A stretch of DNA of 64,000 nucleotides from Kribbella caucasensis (GTDB taxonomy: Bacteria > Actinomycetota > Actinomycetes > Propionibacteriales > Kribbellaceae), in NCBI RefSeq assembly GCF_004361855.1, contig NZ_SNWQ01000001.1, positions 1-64,000 of the forward strand. Reading direction: 5' to 3'. Positions 54,634-63,530 of this stretch are shown here, piece after piece. The position numbers were made by a program, and so were the translations under genes. Numbering within the stretch: position 1 is the first letter of the stretch; each line of letters starts with the position of its first letter. A model generated the notes under the pieces. The model made no database searches and was not told the origin of the DNA. It saw only the letters and a program-made list of their open reading frames with translations.

Positions 54634-57423
54634 TCAGGCGGGTGGTGCCGGGTTGCCCGTAAGGTCGAGCCGGATCGCTTCGGCGGCGGCCTGGACGCGG
54701 CTCTGCACGCCGAGCTTCTCGAGGATGTGCGTGACGTGCACGCTGGCAGTCTTGGGGCTCATGTAGAGCGTCGCGCCGATCTCGCGATTTGTCCGTCCGG
54801 CCGCGACCAGGGCAAGAACCTGACGTTCACGCTCGGTCAGCCGTGGGTGTGGGTCTGTGGTGGCCGCGCGTTGCTCGTGGTGCTCGGTCACGGAGTCGTC
54901 GAGATGGATCCGGGCGACCTTCGCTAGCACCTGAATCTGGCCCAGCAGCGGCGCCGCGCCGAGCTGCTCGGCGACCTGTCGCGCCGCTTCCAGCTCGCCG
55001 GTCGCCCGGCCGCGGGAGCCAGGTTGCCCGCGATGAGCCAGCAGCGCCTCCGCTGCCCTCAGTCGGGCTTGCGCCTCCCAGTACGGCCGGCCGAGTGACG
55101 CCCATTCCTGTGCGGCGGTGAGCCATGGGGTCGAGTCGGGCGTGCCGCGGATCCGGGATCGTTCGCCGTCGACGATCGCAGCCAGGGCTGCGGCCTCGTC
55201 CCCGGATACGGCGCGCCGAAGGAGCGCCACGAGTCGATCGAAGCCGTCGGGTGACTGCGACGCGACCGCTGCTTCGAGACCGACACGTAGCAGCCCGGCG
55301 GACACCAGTTCGTCTTCGGTGTCGTGGCTGAGTTCGGCGGCGTCCAGCGAAAGGGCCAGCGCCTCGCGCGGGCGTTGCTGGAGTAGGCGCAGCTGGGCCT
55401 CGGTCTGTGCATAGTCGCGCTTGAACTGGGGCTGATCGTCTACGGCGAGGAGTTCCTGTCCTCGCATCAGCTCGACAGCGGTCTGCAGGTTCCCGCGTGC
55501 CATGTGGATCAGCGCGAGTTGGGCGTCCTTGAACGCCGGTCCGGACGGGGGGCGGCCTCTGTCATCGCGGCTCAGTGCCTCATCCCATCGGCCGGCCGCG
55601 TAAAGGTTGTAGACGGCGTTGGACTCGACGATGCCCTCGAGCCAGTGCTCGTCGGCCATCAGGCGCCGGAGCTCGGACTGGATCGTGTTCGCGACGGCCA
55701 CGACGCTGTCGGTGTCTCCGCGCACGCCGTACGCGTAGGTCAGCGCCACCCCCGCCCTGGCCAAATCCTCCGGCTCGGCGAGGTCGCGAGCGATCGTCAG
55801 CGCGGCCCGCGCCTCGTCGAGTGAGTCTTCGATCCGGCCCTCATCTGCGGCGACCCCTCCCAGCATCGCCCGAGCCTGCCCGACCGTTCGGATGTCGCCG
55901 GCGCGGGTCGCGTGCTCCAGCGCCATCCGGGCGGCCCGTGCCACCTCGGGCGAGCGGGCATAGGGACTCAGGAGCATCGCGTGCGCGATGCAGACCCGGC
56001 CAACCGCCCGGTCGTCGTCGGTTGGCACCAGACGCCGTGCTCGCTCGATGTCCTCGATCGCGCCGGCGAGGTCATCGGCCAGCGCGCGCAGCCTGCCCCG
56101 CATCAGCAGGGCCTCCAGCGTGCCCATCTCACCGTCGCCGTCGGCTACCGCCTCCTCGAGCAAGGCGAGAGCCTCGGCGTGCTGACCGGCACCGCCGAGC
56201 AGCGAGGCCGCCCGCTCTGCGAGGACGAGGCGCTGCGGTGCGCGGTCATCGGCCAGGTCCGATGGCTGCCACAGCGACGAAGCGACGGAGTACCAATGGC
56301 CAGCCTCCGTGTACGCGTACTCCTTCTCGGCGACCCGGGCCGCTGCTAGGGCCCACGTGAAGGTCGCGTCTCGGTCGCTCGCGCGGCGGTACTGCTCGGC
56401 GACCTCGGCGAGCTGTGCTGCGCTGGCATCGGTGAGAACGCGGGCTGCCAAGTGCTTCGCGAGTCGCGCATGCAGGTCGCGCCGCTCAGAAGACAGCAAC
56501 TGTTCATAGGCGACCTCGGCGATCACCGGGTGCCGCGCTGTGCAGCCGGCCGCCGGGTCGCGAATTACCAGGCCCGAGTCGCAAGCCTCTCGTACGGCGT
56601 CGGCGGCGCCATCGACCGCGGCCAGCAGATCGTCGTCGTCGAGGGCTCGAGCCAGCGTGCCGGTGGCGGCGACGACCGTCCGGGCCGCCAGCGAGAGCCC
56701 TTGCAATCGTGCGAGCAGTATCGCTCGCAACGAGGCGGGGACGGTTAGGTCACCGCGGATCAGCTCGGCACTCAGGTAGGGGTTGCCTGCGCTGCGCTGG
56801 TAGACGGCAGCGATCGTCTCTGCCGTACATCCGGGTTGGAGACCGCTCAACTGCTCCGATGTCTCCTCAGCTGTCAATCGGCGCAGCGGCATGTCGATCA
56901 CGGCCGGGCAGCGAAGCAGTTCCGCCAGCCAGGTCAGGCGGTCGGGATGGGCAGTCTCGTCGCGCCATGTCAGCAGGACCAGCAACCGTCGCTCGGGCAG
57001 GTTACGTGTCGAATGGGCAAGGAAGTCCAGCGTGGACCAGTCCGCCCAGTGAACGTCCTCGACCAGCAAGACCGTGCCCTGCGCCGCGTCGCTGTCGAGC
57101 ACGCCGGCGAGGGCCTGCATTGACCATGCTCGGGCCGCCGCAGCCGACGGGAACTGGCCGGATGCTGTGGATTGGCTCAGCGCAGCCGTGACCGTGGCGC
57201 CGAGGCCGCTGTAGGCAGTCGCCCCGGACATCGGCGCGCAGGCTCCGCGAAGGATCCGCACACCGCTACCGGAGTGCTCGTCGAGAACCGACCGGACGAG
57301 CAGTGTCTTACCGATGCCCGCCTCACCCCGAACCACCACGGCTGCTGAGCGCTCCGGCATATCCGCGATCAATCCTCGCAGTGCCGCAGCCTCGACCCCG
57401 CGTCCGACCTGCAAGCCGGCCAT
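54634..57423 (-). CDS. Large ATP-binding LuxR-family (LAL) regulator
   Basis: 929 residues. N-terminal AAA-type ATPase: VVVRGEAGIGKTLLVRSVLD (Walker A near residue 35) and TVLLVEDVHWADWSTLDFLA (Walker B). The middle ~500 residues are TPR-like helices that should bind a ligand or partner. The C-terminal LuxR HTH reads LTERERQVLALVAAGRTNRE, then IGATLYMSPKTASVHVTHIL. Such regulators activate sugar or secondary-metabolite genes. A 19-bp tandem repeat lies 33 bp before its start. No obvious target is adjacent on its strand. Confidence 0.93.
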   Translation of the reverse strand: MAGLQVGRGVEAAALRGLIADMPERSAAVVVRGEAGIGKTLLVRSVLDEHSGSGVRILRGACAPMSGATAYSGLGATVTAALSQSTASGQFPSAAAARAWSMQALAGVLDSDAAQGTVLLVEDVHWADWSTLDFLAHSTRNLPERRLLVLLTWRDETAHPDRLTWLAELLRCPAVIDMPLRRLTAEETSEQLSGLQPGCTAETIAAVYQRSAGNPYLSAELIRGDLTVPASLRAILLARLQGLSLAARTVVAATGTLARALDDDDLLAAVDGAADAVREACDSGLVIRDPAAGCTARHPVIAEVAYEQLLSSERRDLHARLAKHLAARVLTDASAAQLAEVAEQYRRASDRDATFTWALAAARVAEKEYAYTEAGHWYSVASSLWQPSDLADDRAPQRLVLAERAASLLGGAGQHAEALALLEEAVADGDGEMGTLEALLMRGRLRALADDLAGAIEDIERARRLVPTDDDRAVGRVCIAHAMLLSPYARSPEVARAARMALEHATRAGDIRTVGQARAMLGGVAADEGRIEDSLDEARAALTIARDLAEPEDLARAGVALTYAYGVRGDTDSVVAVANTIQSELRRLMADEHWLEGIVESNAVYNLYAAGRWDEALSRDDRGRPPSGPAFKDAQLALIHMARGNLQTAVELMRGQELLAVDDQPQFKRDYAQTEAQLRLLQQRPREALALSLDAAELSHDTEDELVSAGLLRVGLEAAVASQSPDGFDRLVALLRRAVSGDEAAALAAIVDGERSRIRGTPDSTPWLTAAQEWASLGRPYWEAQARLRAAEALLAHRGQPGSRGRATGELEAARQVAEQLGAAPLLGQIQVLAKVARIHLDDSVTEHHEQRAATTDPHPRLTERERQVLALVAAGRTNREIGATLYMSPKTASVHVTHILEKLGVQSRVQAAAEAIRLDLTGNPAPPA

Positions 57424-57456
57424 GCCCCATCATGCGCCCTCGATCGTAGTGTGGCC

Positions 57457-57494
57457 ATAGAGCCCCTAGCCTGCAATAGAGCCCCTAGCCTGCA
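57457..57494. repeat. Exact 19-bp tandem duplication before the LuxR gene
   Basis: ATAGAGCCCCTAGCCTGCA occurs twice in a row (57457-57475 and 57476-57494), 33 bp upstream of the LuxR gene start. It could be a double binding site or a fresh replication-slippage duplication in the promoter. Confidence 0.85.
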
Positions 57495-57867
57495 ATCTCA
57501 CCACCGGCGCCGTGGGGTCGGCGCATGGAGACCTGATCCAGCACGGATGCGACATTGCCCGCATCGCACATGTTGCGCCGGCGGTCCGGTCCGCTGCAGC
57601 CGTCGTGTCAGTAGATGAGCGGGCCGTCGGGCCCCGCCCATCGGTCAATTTGGTGGGCGCGATGCCCAAGTGCACGTATCGAATCTGCTCGCAACACCGG
57701 CACATCCCCCAGCCGCGAGGTCGCCGCGGCAACTAAGGCACGGCTGATCCAAGGAGCAACGATGTAAGGCGAACGACCTCCAATCTGAGCGCGAGTACCC
57801 GATGTCAGCGGCACTTCTTATCCCGGACAGTCATTGGCATGTCCAACCAACGAAGGAGTGGATTCCA
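57495..57867. other. Intergenic region without a supported gene
   Basis: 373 bp between the divergent LuxR regulator and the small exported protein. An open frame at 57512-57736 on the plus strand (ending KCTYRICSQHRHIPQPRGRR) has no ribosome site or recognisable family and is probably chance or debris. The region should contain the promoters of both neighbours. Confidence 0.4.
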
Positions 57868-58137
57868 ATGGCCACCAAGACCGTCACCAGAATCGCCGCC
57901 ATCGCCGCAACCATCGGCATCGCCGGCCTCCCGCTGACCATCAGCGCGCCGGCAAGCGCCATCAACAAACCCGAACCCGGTGGGAACGACCACGCAGAAC
58001 CAGTGGCCCTTCCCGCAGACAGCGACGGCAATCTGGACCTGGCGCAGATCGGCGCCGGAACACTCGGCGGGATCGCCATGACCGGAGCCGGTTTCGCCGC
58101 AGCCGCTCGGCTCCGCCGCCACAAAGCCATTCAGTAA
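57868..58137 (+). CDS. Small exported or membrane-anchored protein
   Basis: 89 residues from ATG 57868 with GAAGGAG ~10 bp upstream. Signal peptide near AAIAATIGIAGLPLTISAPASA, an acidic middle of ~25 residues, and a C-terminal helix (IGAGTLGGIAMTGAGFAAAA) ending in RLRRHK, a stop-transfer-like basic tail. The shape is that of small actinobacterial surface proteins. No known family. Confidence 0.7.
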   Translation: MATKTVTRIAAIAATIGIAGLPLTISAPASAINKPEPGGNDHAEPVALPADSDGNLDLAQIGAGTLGGIAMTGAGFAAAARLRRHKAIQ

Positions 58138-58275
58138 CTCGACCAGCGTGAAGACTCCGACCGCGCGCCGCCAGTCGAGTCCACACCCAGCCTCGGCCGT
58201 GACGCCGGCCGCCGGCGTCGGATCGCCTCGCCAACCACCGCCCGCCTCAATAGCGTTTCGTTCCTGACCATAAGG

Positions 58276-58310
58276 CGGGTGTTGAGAATCGATCGCTATC
58301 TCGACACCCG
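58276..58310. repeat. Inverted repeat after the small exported protein
   Basis: CGGGTGTTGAGA (58276-58287) pairs with TCTCGACACCCG (58299-58310), 11 of 12 positions, around an 11-bp loop. It may be the terminator of the small gene. Its TCTCGACA half equals the central box of the structured repeat 130 bp further on. Confidence 0.65.
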
Positions 58311-58402
58311 TACCGGCCGCCCGACGCGGCCCCGTGCCAGTAGCCAGAGTGCCGCCACCCCAGTCACAGCCGCCCCACTGTTAGTCACCAACCTCAAAAC
58401 AC

Positions 58403-58534
58403 ATCTCAGATCTAGGCCCCTGAACCTGAGAACTAGCCAATCTCGACAATCACTGTCGAGATTGGATCGATCTCAGATCCTTCCTCGCTTGCGATCTCAG
58501 ATTCTCGACTTCCGGCGCGGGAGCCATCTGAGAT
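58403..58534. repeat. Structured repeat, double copy: short form (-) and long form (+) sharing a palindrome
   Basis: The centre is a perfect 12-bp inverted repeat (58437-58448 / 58454-58465, loop ATCAC). To the right it opens a long unit identical in spacing to copy 1: TGTCGAGA, 8 bp, ATCTCAGAT 58470-58478, 15 bp, ATCTCAGAT 58494-58502, 23 bp, ATCTGAGAT 58526-58534. To the left, on the minus strand, it opens a short unit: TGTCGAGA, 8 bp, a degenerate box at 58424-58432, 12 bp, ATCTGAGAT at 58403-58411. The rest of the 58138-58565 gap holds no gene. Confidence 0.8.
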
Positions 58535-58565
58535 CGAGGATCCGCAATCCGATTGATCTACGGCG

Positions 58566-59010
58566 CTAGCTGGCCAGAGGGCGGACGTCCGAGCCGCAGC
58601 CACAGATCCTGCTTGCAGCATCGCGATGGGTCGTGCTCGCACCACCTTCGCTGCCTGTTGAGAGCTGCTGTGTGAGCCAGCGTCCCTTGCGGCAGATCCG
58701 GGTGACCTCGGCGCCTTCCTCGGGGGTGAGCGGCCCGGTCGTGTCCGCGCCGCCCACCCCGAGCGCGGTGGCCAGGACCAAATCCATCCCGGCGGCGGGC
58801 GGCCAGAGCAGCGCGAGCAGGGCGTACAGGGTGGCCCAGGCGCCGCGGATGGTCGCGTCGGCGAACTGGCTACCGGCCGCTGCCGTCTCGGAACGGACCA
58901 GGTCTGGTGCGGCCAGCCAGAACACCGGCCAAACGAAGGTCAGGTCGAGGCCGTAGCGCTGATAGCCGATCGACTCGACCGCCTTGAACTGGTCACCGAT
59001 CCAGGTGGGA
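58566..59010 (-). pseudogene. Membrane-protein remnant lacking its 5' part
   Basis: From about 59005 the minus strand reads WIGDQFKAVESIGYQRYGLD and a hydrophobic stretch (LTFVWPVFWLAAPDLV; ATLYALLALLWPPAAGMDLV), then GPLTPEEGAEVTRICRKGRW and a tail. Upstream codons in this frame are low-quality Arg/His-rich sequence that overlaps the ASCH gene, so the true N-terminus appears lost at a junction near 59010. The family is not recognised. Confidence 0.55.
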
Positions 59011-59377
59011 CTGCCGCGCGTTCTACCAGTTCGATGCCGATGGCGACAACGCCGAGGGCTTCGCGCTCCGGCGGGTAGATCTGACGGATGTTGGCGAGCT
59101 GTTCTTCCCGTGTCGCCAAGGGGTTGACTGAGGCAACCGACTCGGCGTCGAACATCGCGTCGAAGTCGATATACCGGACAACTCTGGTGACACGGGTGAG
59201 TACTTCCTCGCCTCGGCAACGGAACCGGATCAGGGAGCCTGGCTTGATGTTCTTGCGGCTGGAATCGTTGACCCTGATCTCGGTGGTCTTTCGACCGGTC
59301 GCGATGAGGTCGAAGTAGCGTTTGTAGATGCCCATTTCGTGGGCTCGAATCAGTGGTTCGGTGGGGCGTGCGGTCAT
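58940..59377 (-). CDS. ASCH-domain protein, C-terminus replaced
   Basis: 145 residues from ATG 59377. ASCH (PUA-like RNA-binding) core: GIYKRYFDLIATGRKTTEIR, SSRKNIKPGSLIRFRCRGEE and TRVTRVVRYIDFDAMFDAES, ending EREALGVVAIGIELV. The ~20 residues after that (SVTSSRRSSRSAISATAST) are Ser/Arg-rich and come from overlap with the membrane-protein remnant, so the natural end is probably lost. A 17-codon start (MTELAATFQQQ...) upstream at ~59440 appears to be another fragment. Confidence 0.7.
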   Translation of the reverse strand: MTARPTEPLIRAHEMGIYKRYFDLIATGRKTTEIRVNDSSRKNIKPGSLIRFRCRGEEVLTRVTRVVRYIDFDAMFDAESVASVNPLATREEQLANIRQIYPPEREALGVVAIGIELVERAAVPPGSVTSSRRSSRSAISATAST

Positions 59378-59636
59378 CAGCCGGCCTAGCACGCCTCCGC
59401 CGCTGCCTGCTGCTGGAACGTCGCCGCGAGTTCAGTCATGTGTCGGAACGTAGACCGGGGTGCGCCGCCGGATCACCGATTTCTGCTGCCGGCCGACGGG
59501 CGCGCTCGATGGCGATCGGGCAAGACGCGGGGACCCCGGCCCGGTCGTAACCTGCGCGTCTCCTTCGGTCACGCGGCTGAAACATGCGCTTCTTACCTTG
59601 AGAGTCCACATCAGCCGCGCGAGGCGGTGAGGCCCG

Positions 59637-61859
59637 ATGATGTACGAGCACGTTGACCCGTTCATCGGGACCGGCGCCACCGACCTGCCCACGCCCAAGG
59701 GCCTGGCAGGGACATGGTGGTGGCCCAAGCCGCAGGTCGGCAACACCCACCCGGGCGCCATGCACCCCTTCGGGATGGTGTCGGCCTGCCCGTACTCCGG
59801 GGCCTACCCGACCGGTTACGGGCTGTACGACTTCAACACCGAGGGCGTGCCCGACCTGTTGTACGACCGCCCGGTCGCCTCCGGCTTCACCCACTTCCAG
59901 CAGTCCGGCACCGGCGCGATCCGCAAGTACTACAACTACTTCCGGGTCACGCCGATGCTCGGCCCGCTCGATGACCTGGGCACCACGTGGGACCTGCTGG
60001 AGGAGGTGGCCGAGCCCGGCTACTACGCGGCGACGCTGAGCTCGGGGGTGCGTTGCGAGGTGACGGTCGGCCCCAAGTCGGCCGTCCACCGGTACACCTT
60101 CCCGGCGCATGACGCCGCCCGGATCGTCATCGACGCCTCGACCGGCGGCCTGGCAATCCCGCACAGCCAGACTGTGCCGCTGAAGGCGCACCTGGCGATG
60201 CTGGAGCCGGGGGTGGCTCAGGGGGAGATCCACGTCGAGGGGGTGCCGCTGGCCGTGCACCTGGAGGTCGACGCCCCCGGGTGGCGGCAGCTGCTGTGGT
60301 ACGACCGGCGCCTGATGCCCGGCGGCACCCGCCTCGACTTCGACTACATCCGACCAACCACACTGCGGCCGTTCGGGCTGATCTTCATGGGCCCCTCGCG
60401 CGCCGAGCAGACCGTCGAGGTGCGGCTGGGGTTCTCCCTGCGCGGGTGTGAGACGGCCCGCGACAACCTGCACACGGACGTCGGCCGCACCCAGGCCACA
60501 TTCGCCGGGCGGCGCGACCACACGGCAGCCACCTGGCGCGACCACCTCGGCAAGGTTGCGATCAAGGCCGAGTCCGATGACCAGGCAACGGTTTTCGGCA
60601 CCGCGCTCTACCACTCGCTGGTCAAGCCGTGCTTCGCCCCGGACGAGAGCCCGTCGTGGACGACCGAGGGCCCGTACGCGTTCGACATCTGCACCATGTG
60701 GGACATCTACCGCACCCAGCTACCGCTGATGACCACGCTGTTCCCGCAGCGTTCGGTCGCGCTGGCCAACTCGATGCTGTCGGTCTGCGAGCAGGAGGGC
60801 AACCTGCCGATCGGCTACCGGATGGCCAAGGGCGCCGACCGGTTCTCCCGGCAGGGCAGCGCGCTCGCGCACACCTTCCTGGCCGACCTGTGCCAACTGG
60901 ATCTGCCTGGTATCGACTGGGACTGGGCCATGGTGCACCTGGAGATGGACCTGCGCCGGACGTACGGCGAGGACTACCTGGTGCACGGTGTGGCGCACCC
61001 GATCAGCCACACCCTCGACCTGGCGTACGCCTACCACTGCACCGCGGCGATCGCCCGCAAGGTGCGCGACCGGCCGCTGGCCCAGCAGATGTGCGACCTC
61101 GCCCATGGCTGGCGGGCGGCGTACGACCCGGGCACCGGCCTGCTGCGCGACTCGACGTTCTATGAGGGCGGCCGGTGGAACTACTCCTTCCGGCTGCTGC
61201 ACGACATGCGCGCCCGGATCGCGCTCGCCGGCGGCGATGAGGCGTTCGTGGGGCTGCTCGACCGGTTCTTCGGGTACGACGCCGCACCGGTCACCCAGCC
61301 GGGGGTGGCGCCGAGCGTGGCCGAGATGGACGCCGGGTACGGCCTGTGCCGGTTCGAGGGATTGAACAACGAACCGGACTACGAGGCGCCGTGGTCCTAC
61401 CACTACGCGGGACGGCCGGACCGAACTGCAGAGGTGGTGCATGCCGCCGTCGCCAACCAGTTCGGCACCGGCCGGGGCGGGTTGCCAGGTAACGACGACT
61501 CCGGCGGGCTGTCTGCGTGGTACGTGTGGGCGACGCTCGGGCTGTTCCCGGTGGCTGGGCAGAACCTGTTCCTGGTGAGCGCGCCGGCCGTGGCGGAGTC
61601 CACGACCCGGCTGCCGGAGGGCGACCTGTCGATCACCACCACAGGATTCGAGCCGGTCGAGGCAGGCGGACCGGTCTCCTACGTCCAATCCATCGCGGTG
61701 AACGGCAAGACACTCGAACGCCCCTGGATCTCCGGCCGGGAACTGCGGCACATCCGCAACCTGCACATCGAGCTCGGCCCTCAGCCCTCCGGCTGGGGCA
61801 CTCAGATCAGGCCACCATCCACATCCGACCCGCTGCACGCCACTGGAGGTGACGCATGA
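59637..61859 (+). CDS. Glycoside hydrolase family 92 (alpha-mannosidase-like), cytoplasmic
   Basis: 740 residues. Begins YEHVDPFIGTGATDLPTPKG, the usual GH92 N-terminus, with PGAMHPFGMVSACPYSG next. The C-terminal (alpha/alpha)6 domain has FYEGGRWNYSFRLLHDM (general acid Glu region), FEGLNNEPDYEAPWSYHYAG and GLPGNDDSGGLSAWYVWATL (the G-N-D-D-x-G calcium and catalytic loop). GH92 enzymes are calcium-dependent exo-mannosidases. No signal peptide is present, so the enzyme should act inside the cell. Its stop overlaps the glycosyltransferase start by 4 bp. Confidence 0.93.
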   Translation: MMYEHVDPFIGTGATDLPTPKGLAGTWWWPKPQVGNTHPGAMHPFGMVSACPYSGAYPTGYGLYDFNTEGVPDLLYDRPVASGFTHFQQSGTGAIRKYYNYFRVTPMLGPLDDLGTTWDLLEEVAEPGYYAATLSSGVRCEVTVGPKSAVHRYTFPAHDAARIVIDASTGGLAIPHSQTVPLKAHLAMLEPGVAQGEIHVEGVPLAVHLEVDAPGWRQLLWYDRRLMPGGTRLDFDYIRPTTLRPFGLIFMGPSRAEQTVEVRLGFSLRGCETARDNLHTDVGRTQATFAGRRDHTAATWRDHLGKVAIKAESDDQATVFGTALYHSLVKPCFAPDESPSWTTEGPYAFDICTMWDIYRTQLPLMTTLFPQRSVALANSMLSVCEQEGNLPIGYRMAKGADRFSRQGSALAHTFLADLCQLDLPGIDWDWAMVHLEMDLRRTYGEDYLVHGVAHPISHTLDLAYAYHCTAAIARKVRDRPLAQQMCDLAHGWRAAYDPGTGLLRDSTFYEGGRWNYSFRLLHDMRARIALAGGDEAFVGLLDRFFGYDAAPVTQPGVAPSVAEMDAGYGLCRFEGLNNEPDYEAPWSYHYAGRPDRTAEVVHAAVANQFGTGRGGLPGNDDSGGLSAWYVWATLGLFPVAGQNLFLVSAPAVAESTTRLPEGDLSITTTGFEPVEAGGPVSYVQSIAVNGKTLERPWISGRELRHIRNLHIELGPQPSGWGTQIRPPSTSDPLHATGGDA

Positions 61860-63166
61860 GCGTCGCCGACGACACGCTCGTCCCGTCCGCACCCAACCGC
61901 CGCCTGGTCATTGTTGTCCGCGCCGACCCGGTGATCTGCGGGCACTCCGGTGAGGCACGGTGCCTCGCGGAGGTGGCGCTCACCCGCGGGTTCGACGACG
62001 TGCGGATCGTGACCTGGCCGCTGGATGCGCTGGAGGCGGCCGGGCTGCCGTTGAAACCACTCGACCGCGTGCTGCCGTACAGCCCTGGCATCACCGTGGA
62101 GCGGCCCGATCCCGTTGGCGACTACCGGGTTCCGGATGGGCGCTACCTGTCCGGGCTCATCGGGCGGCTGGTCGAACTGTTCAGCGACGGGGTGCCGACG
62201 GTGGCGATGTCCTTGTACCTGAGCCCGCACGCGATCGCCGTGCAGGAGGCCGTCCAGGTGGCGCGCCGGATCGGGCCCGCACGGGTCATTACGGTGGCTG
62301 AGGCGGTGGGCTCCGACATCACCAACGTGGTGCGCGAGTGCGTGGACACCGGCCGGTTCGGGGCGGCCGCGCACATCCTGTCGGTCTACCTGGCGGCCGA
62401 CCACTGCGTGGCGGTGTCGGAGTACACCAGGGACCTGATCGTGGCCTCGGCGGCGACCCTCGACGGCATGCACGGCACGACATTCGCACAGCGGTGCCGT
62501 GAGCGGATCGCCATCTCCTACCCGGCGGTCGACTCCTGGTCCTACCTGTCGCTCACCGATGACAGGATCGCCGAAACTCTTGCCCGACGCGGCCTTTCGC
62601 GGGACGGGTACGTGCTGTTCCTGTCAAGGATCGCCTCGGCGAAGGGGGTCGATGACCTGATCGACGCCTACGCAGGGTCGCGGTCAGCCGAGCGGGTGCA
62701 ACTGGTCCTGGCCGGGCGCGGGCCGCAGGAAGATGAGGTGGTGGCGCGGGTGGCGACAGCGGGCCTGGGCGAGCGGGTGCAGGTGCTGACCGACGTGGAC
62801 GACGCGGAGAAGCCGGCGCTGATGGCCGGGAGCGCGGCGTTCGTGCTGCCGACACGCGAGCAGCCGGAGTTCGTTGAGACGTTCGGGATCGCGCTGGTCG
62901 AGAAGGCTCTTGCCGGCGGCGGGCCGATCATCACCTGCGCAACCGGCGGCGTACCCGAGGCGGTCGGTGATACGGCCCTGCTGGTGCCGCAGCGTGACCC
63001 GGCCACGCTGCGGACCGTGCTTGATGAGGTCGTGTGCGACTGGACCTACGAGCAGCGGGCGGCAGCCGAGCGGCGCGCACGGGCGTACGCGTTGCAGTTC
63101 GACCGGGTTCCGGTGTTCGACCGCCTCTTCGCGCTCGCCGAGCCTCCCGCCGTCCACGTCGCCTGA
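61856..63166 (+). CDS. GT4-family glycosyltransferase
   Basis: 436 residues, GT-B fold. The donor domain has YVLFLSRIASAKGVDDLIDA, LVLAGRGPQEDEVVARVATA and the E-x7-E motif in PEFVETFGIALVEKALAGGG, then GGVPEAVGDTALLVP. The N-terminal domain is less conserved and may define an unusual acceptor. Coupled to the GH92 gene by an ATGA overlap, so synthesis and trimming of one glycoside are probably linked. Sugar and acceptor unknown. Confidence 0.92.
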   Translation: MSVADDTLVPSAPNRRLVIVVRADPVICGHSGEARCLAEVALTRGFDDVRIVTWPLDALEAAGLPLKPLDRVLPYSPGITVERPDPVGDYRVPDGRYLSGLIGRLVELFSDGVPTVAMSLYLSPHAIAVQEAVQVARRIGPARVITVAEAVGSDITNVVRECVDTGRFGAAAHILSVYLAADHCVAVSEYTRDLIVASAATLDGMHGTTFAQRCRERIAISYPAVDSWSYLSLTDDRIAETLARRGLSRDGYVLFLSRIASAKGVDDLIDAYAGSRSAERVQLVLAGRGPQEDEVVARVATAGLGERVQVLTDVDDAEKPALMAGSAAFVLPTREQPEFVETFGIALVEKALAGGGPIITCATGGVPEAVGDTALLVPQRDPATLRTVLDEVVCDWTYEQRAAAERRARAYALQFDRVPVFDRLFALAEPPAVHVA

Positions 63167-63447
63167 GCTCGATCTGCTGGTCGCGAGGGCCGCTCCCTGG
63201 AGCGATCTTTCGTAGAGCGAGGTGTTCTCACCGGCGCCCTCGTCGCCAATCCTTCCCAGAGCGCAGCGCCAATGGCATCGCCGGCTGCTCGGCAACCGAC
63301 ACCACGGGCCTCGCACGCGCTGACCTGACGTCGCAGCCTGTCACTCTCACTGACGTCACCCATGTCTGCAACCGTCCAGTAGAAGCCTGTTAGACCGCGG
63401 ATCACCCTCCAGCGCGCTCAAGTCGGACCTGAGCTGCCCCAGAACAC

Positions 63448-63509
63448 ATCTCAGATTGACGGGACGAAATCTGAGATCTAGTGAATCTCGACATCAATCA
63501 CGACAGATA
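63448..63509. repeat. Structured repeat, short form, third locus (minus strand)
   Basis: Read on the minus strand: TGTCGAGA (63486-63493), 8 bp, ATCTCAGAT (63469-63477), 12 bp, ATCTGAGAT (63448-63456), the same spacing as the short unit at 58403-58448. Both are followed by GTGTT and share CTAG inside the 8-bp spacer. The plus-strand side of the central palindrome (63494-63509) is decayed. The remaining 63167-63537 gap shows no gene. Confidence 0.75.
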
Positions 63510-63530
63510 GCACTGCCATGCCTGGAGATG

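Noticed and set aside
57512..57736. 74-codon frame with a Cys/His-rich end
   Set aside because: No ribosome site, no recognised family and poor codon character; kept only as a note.
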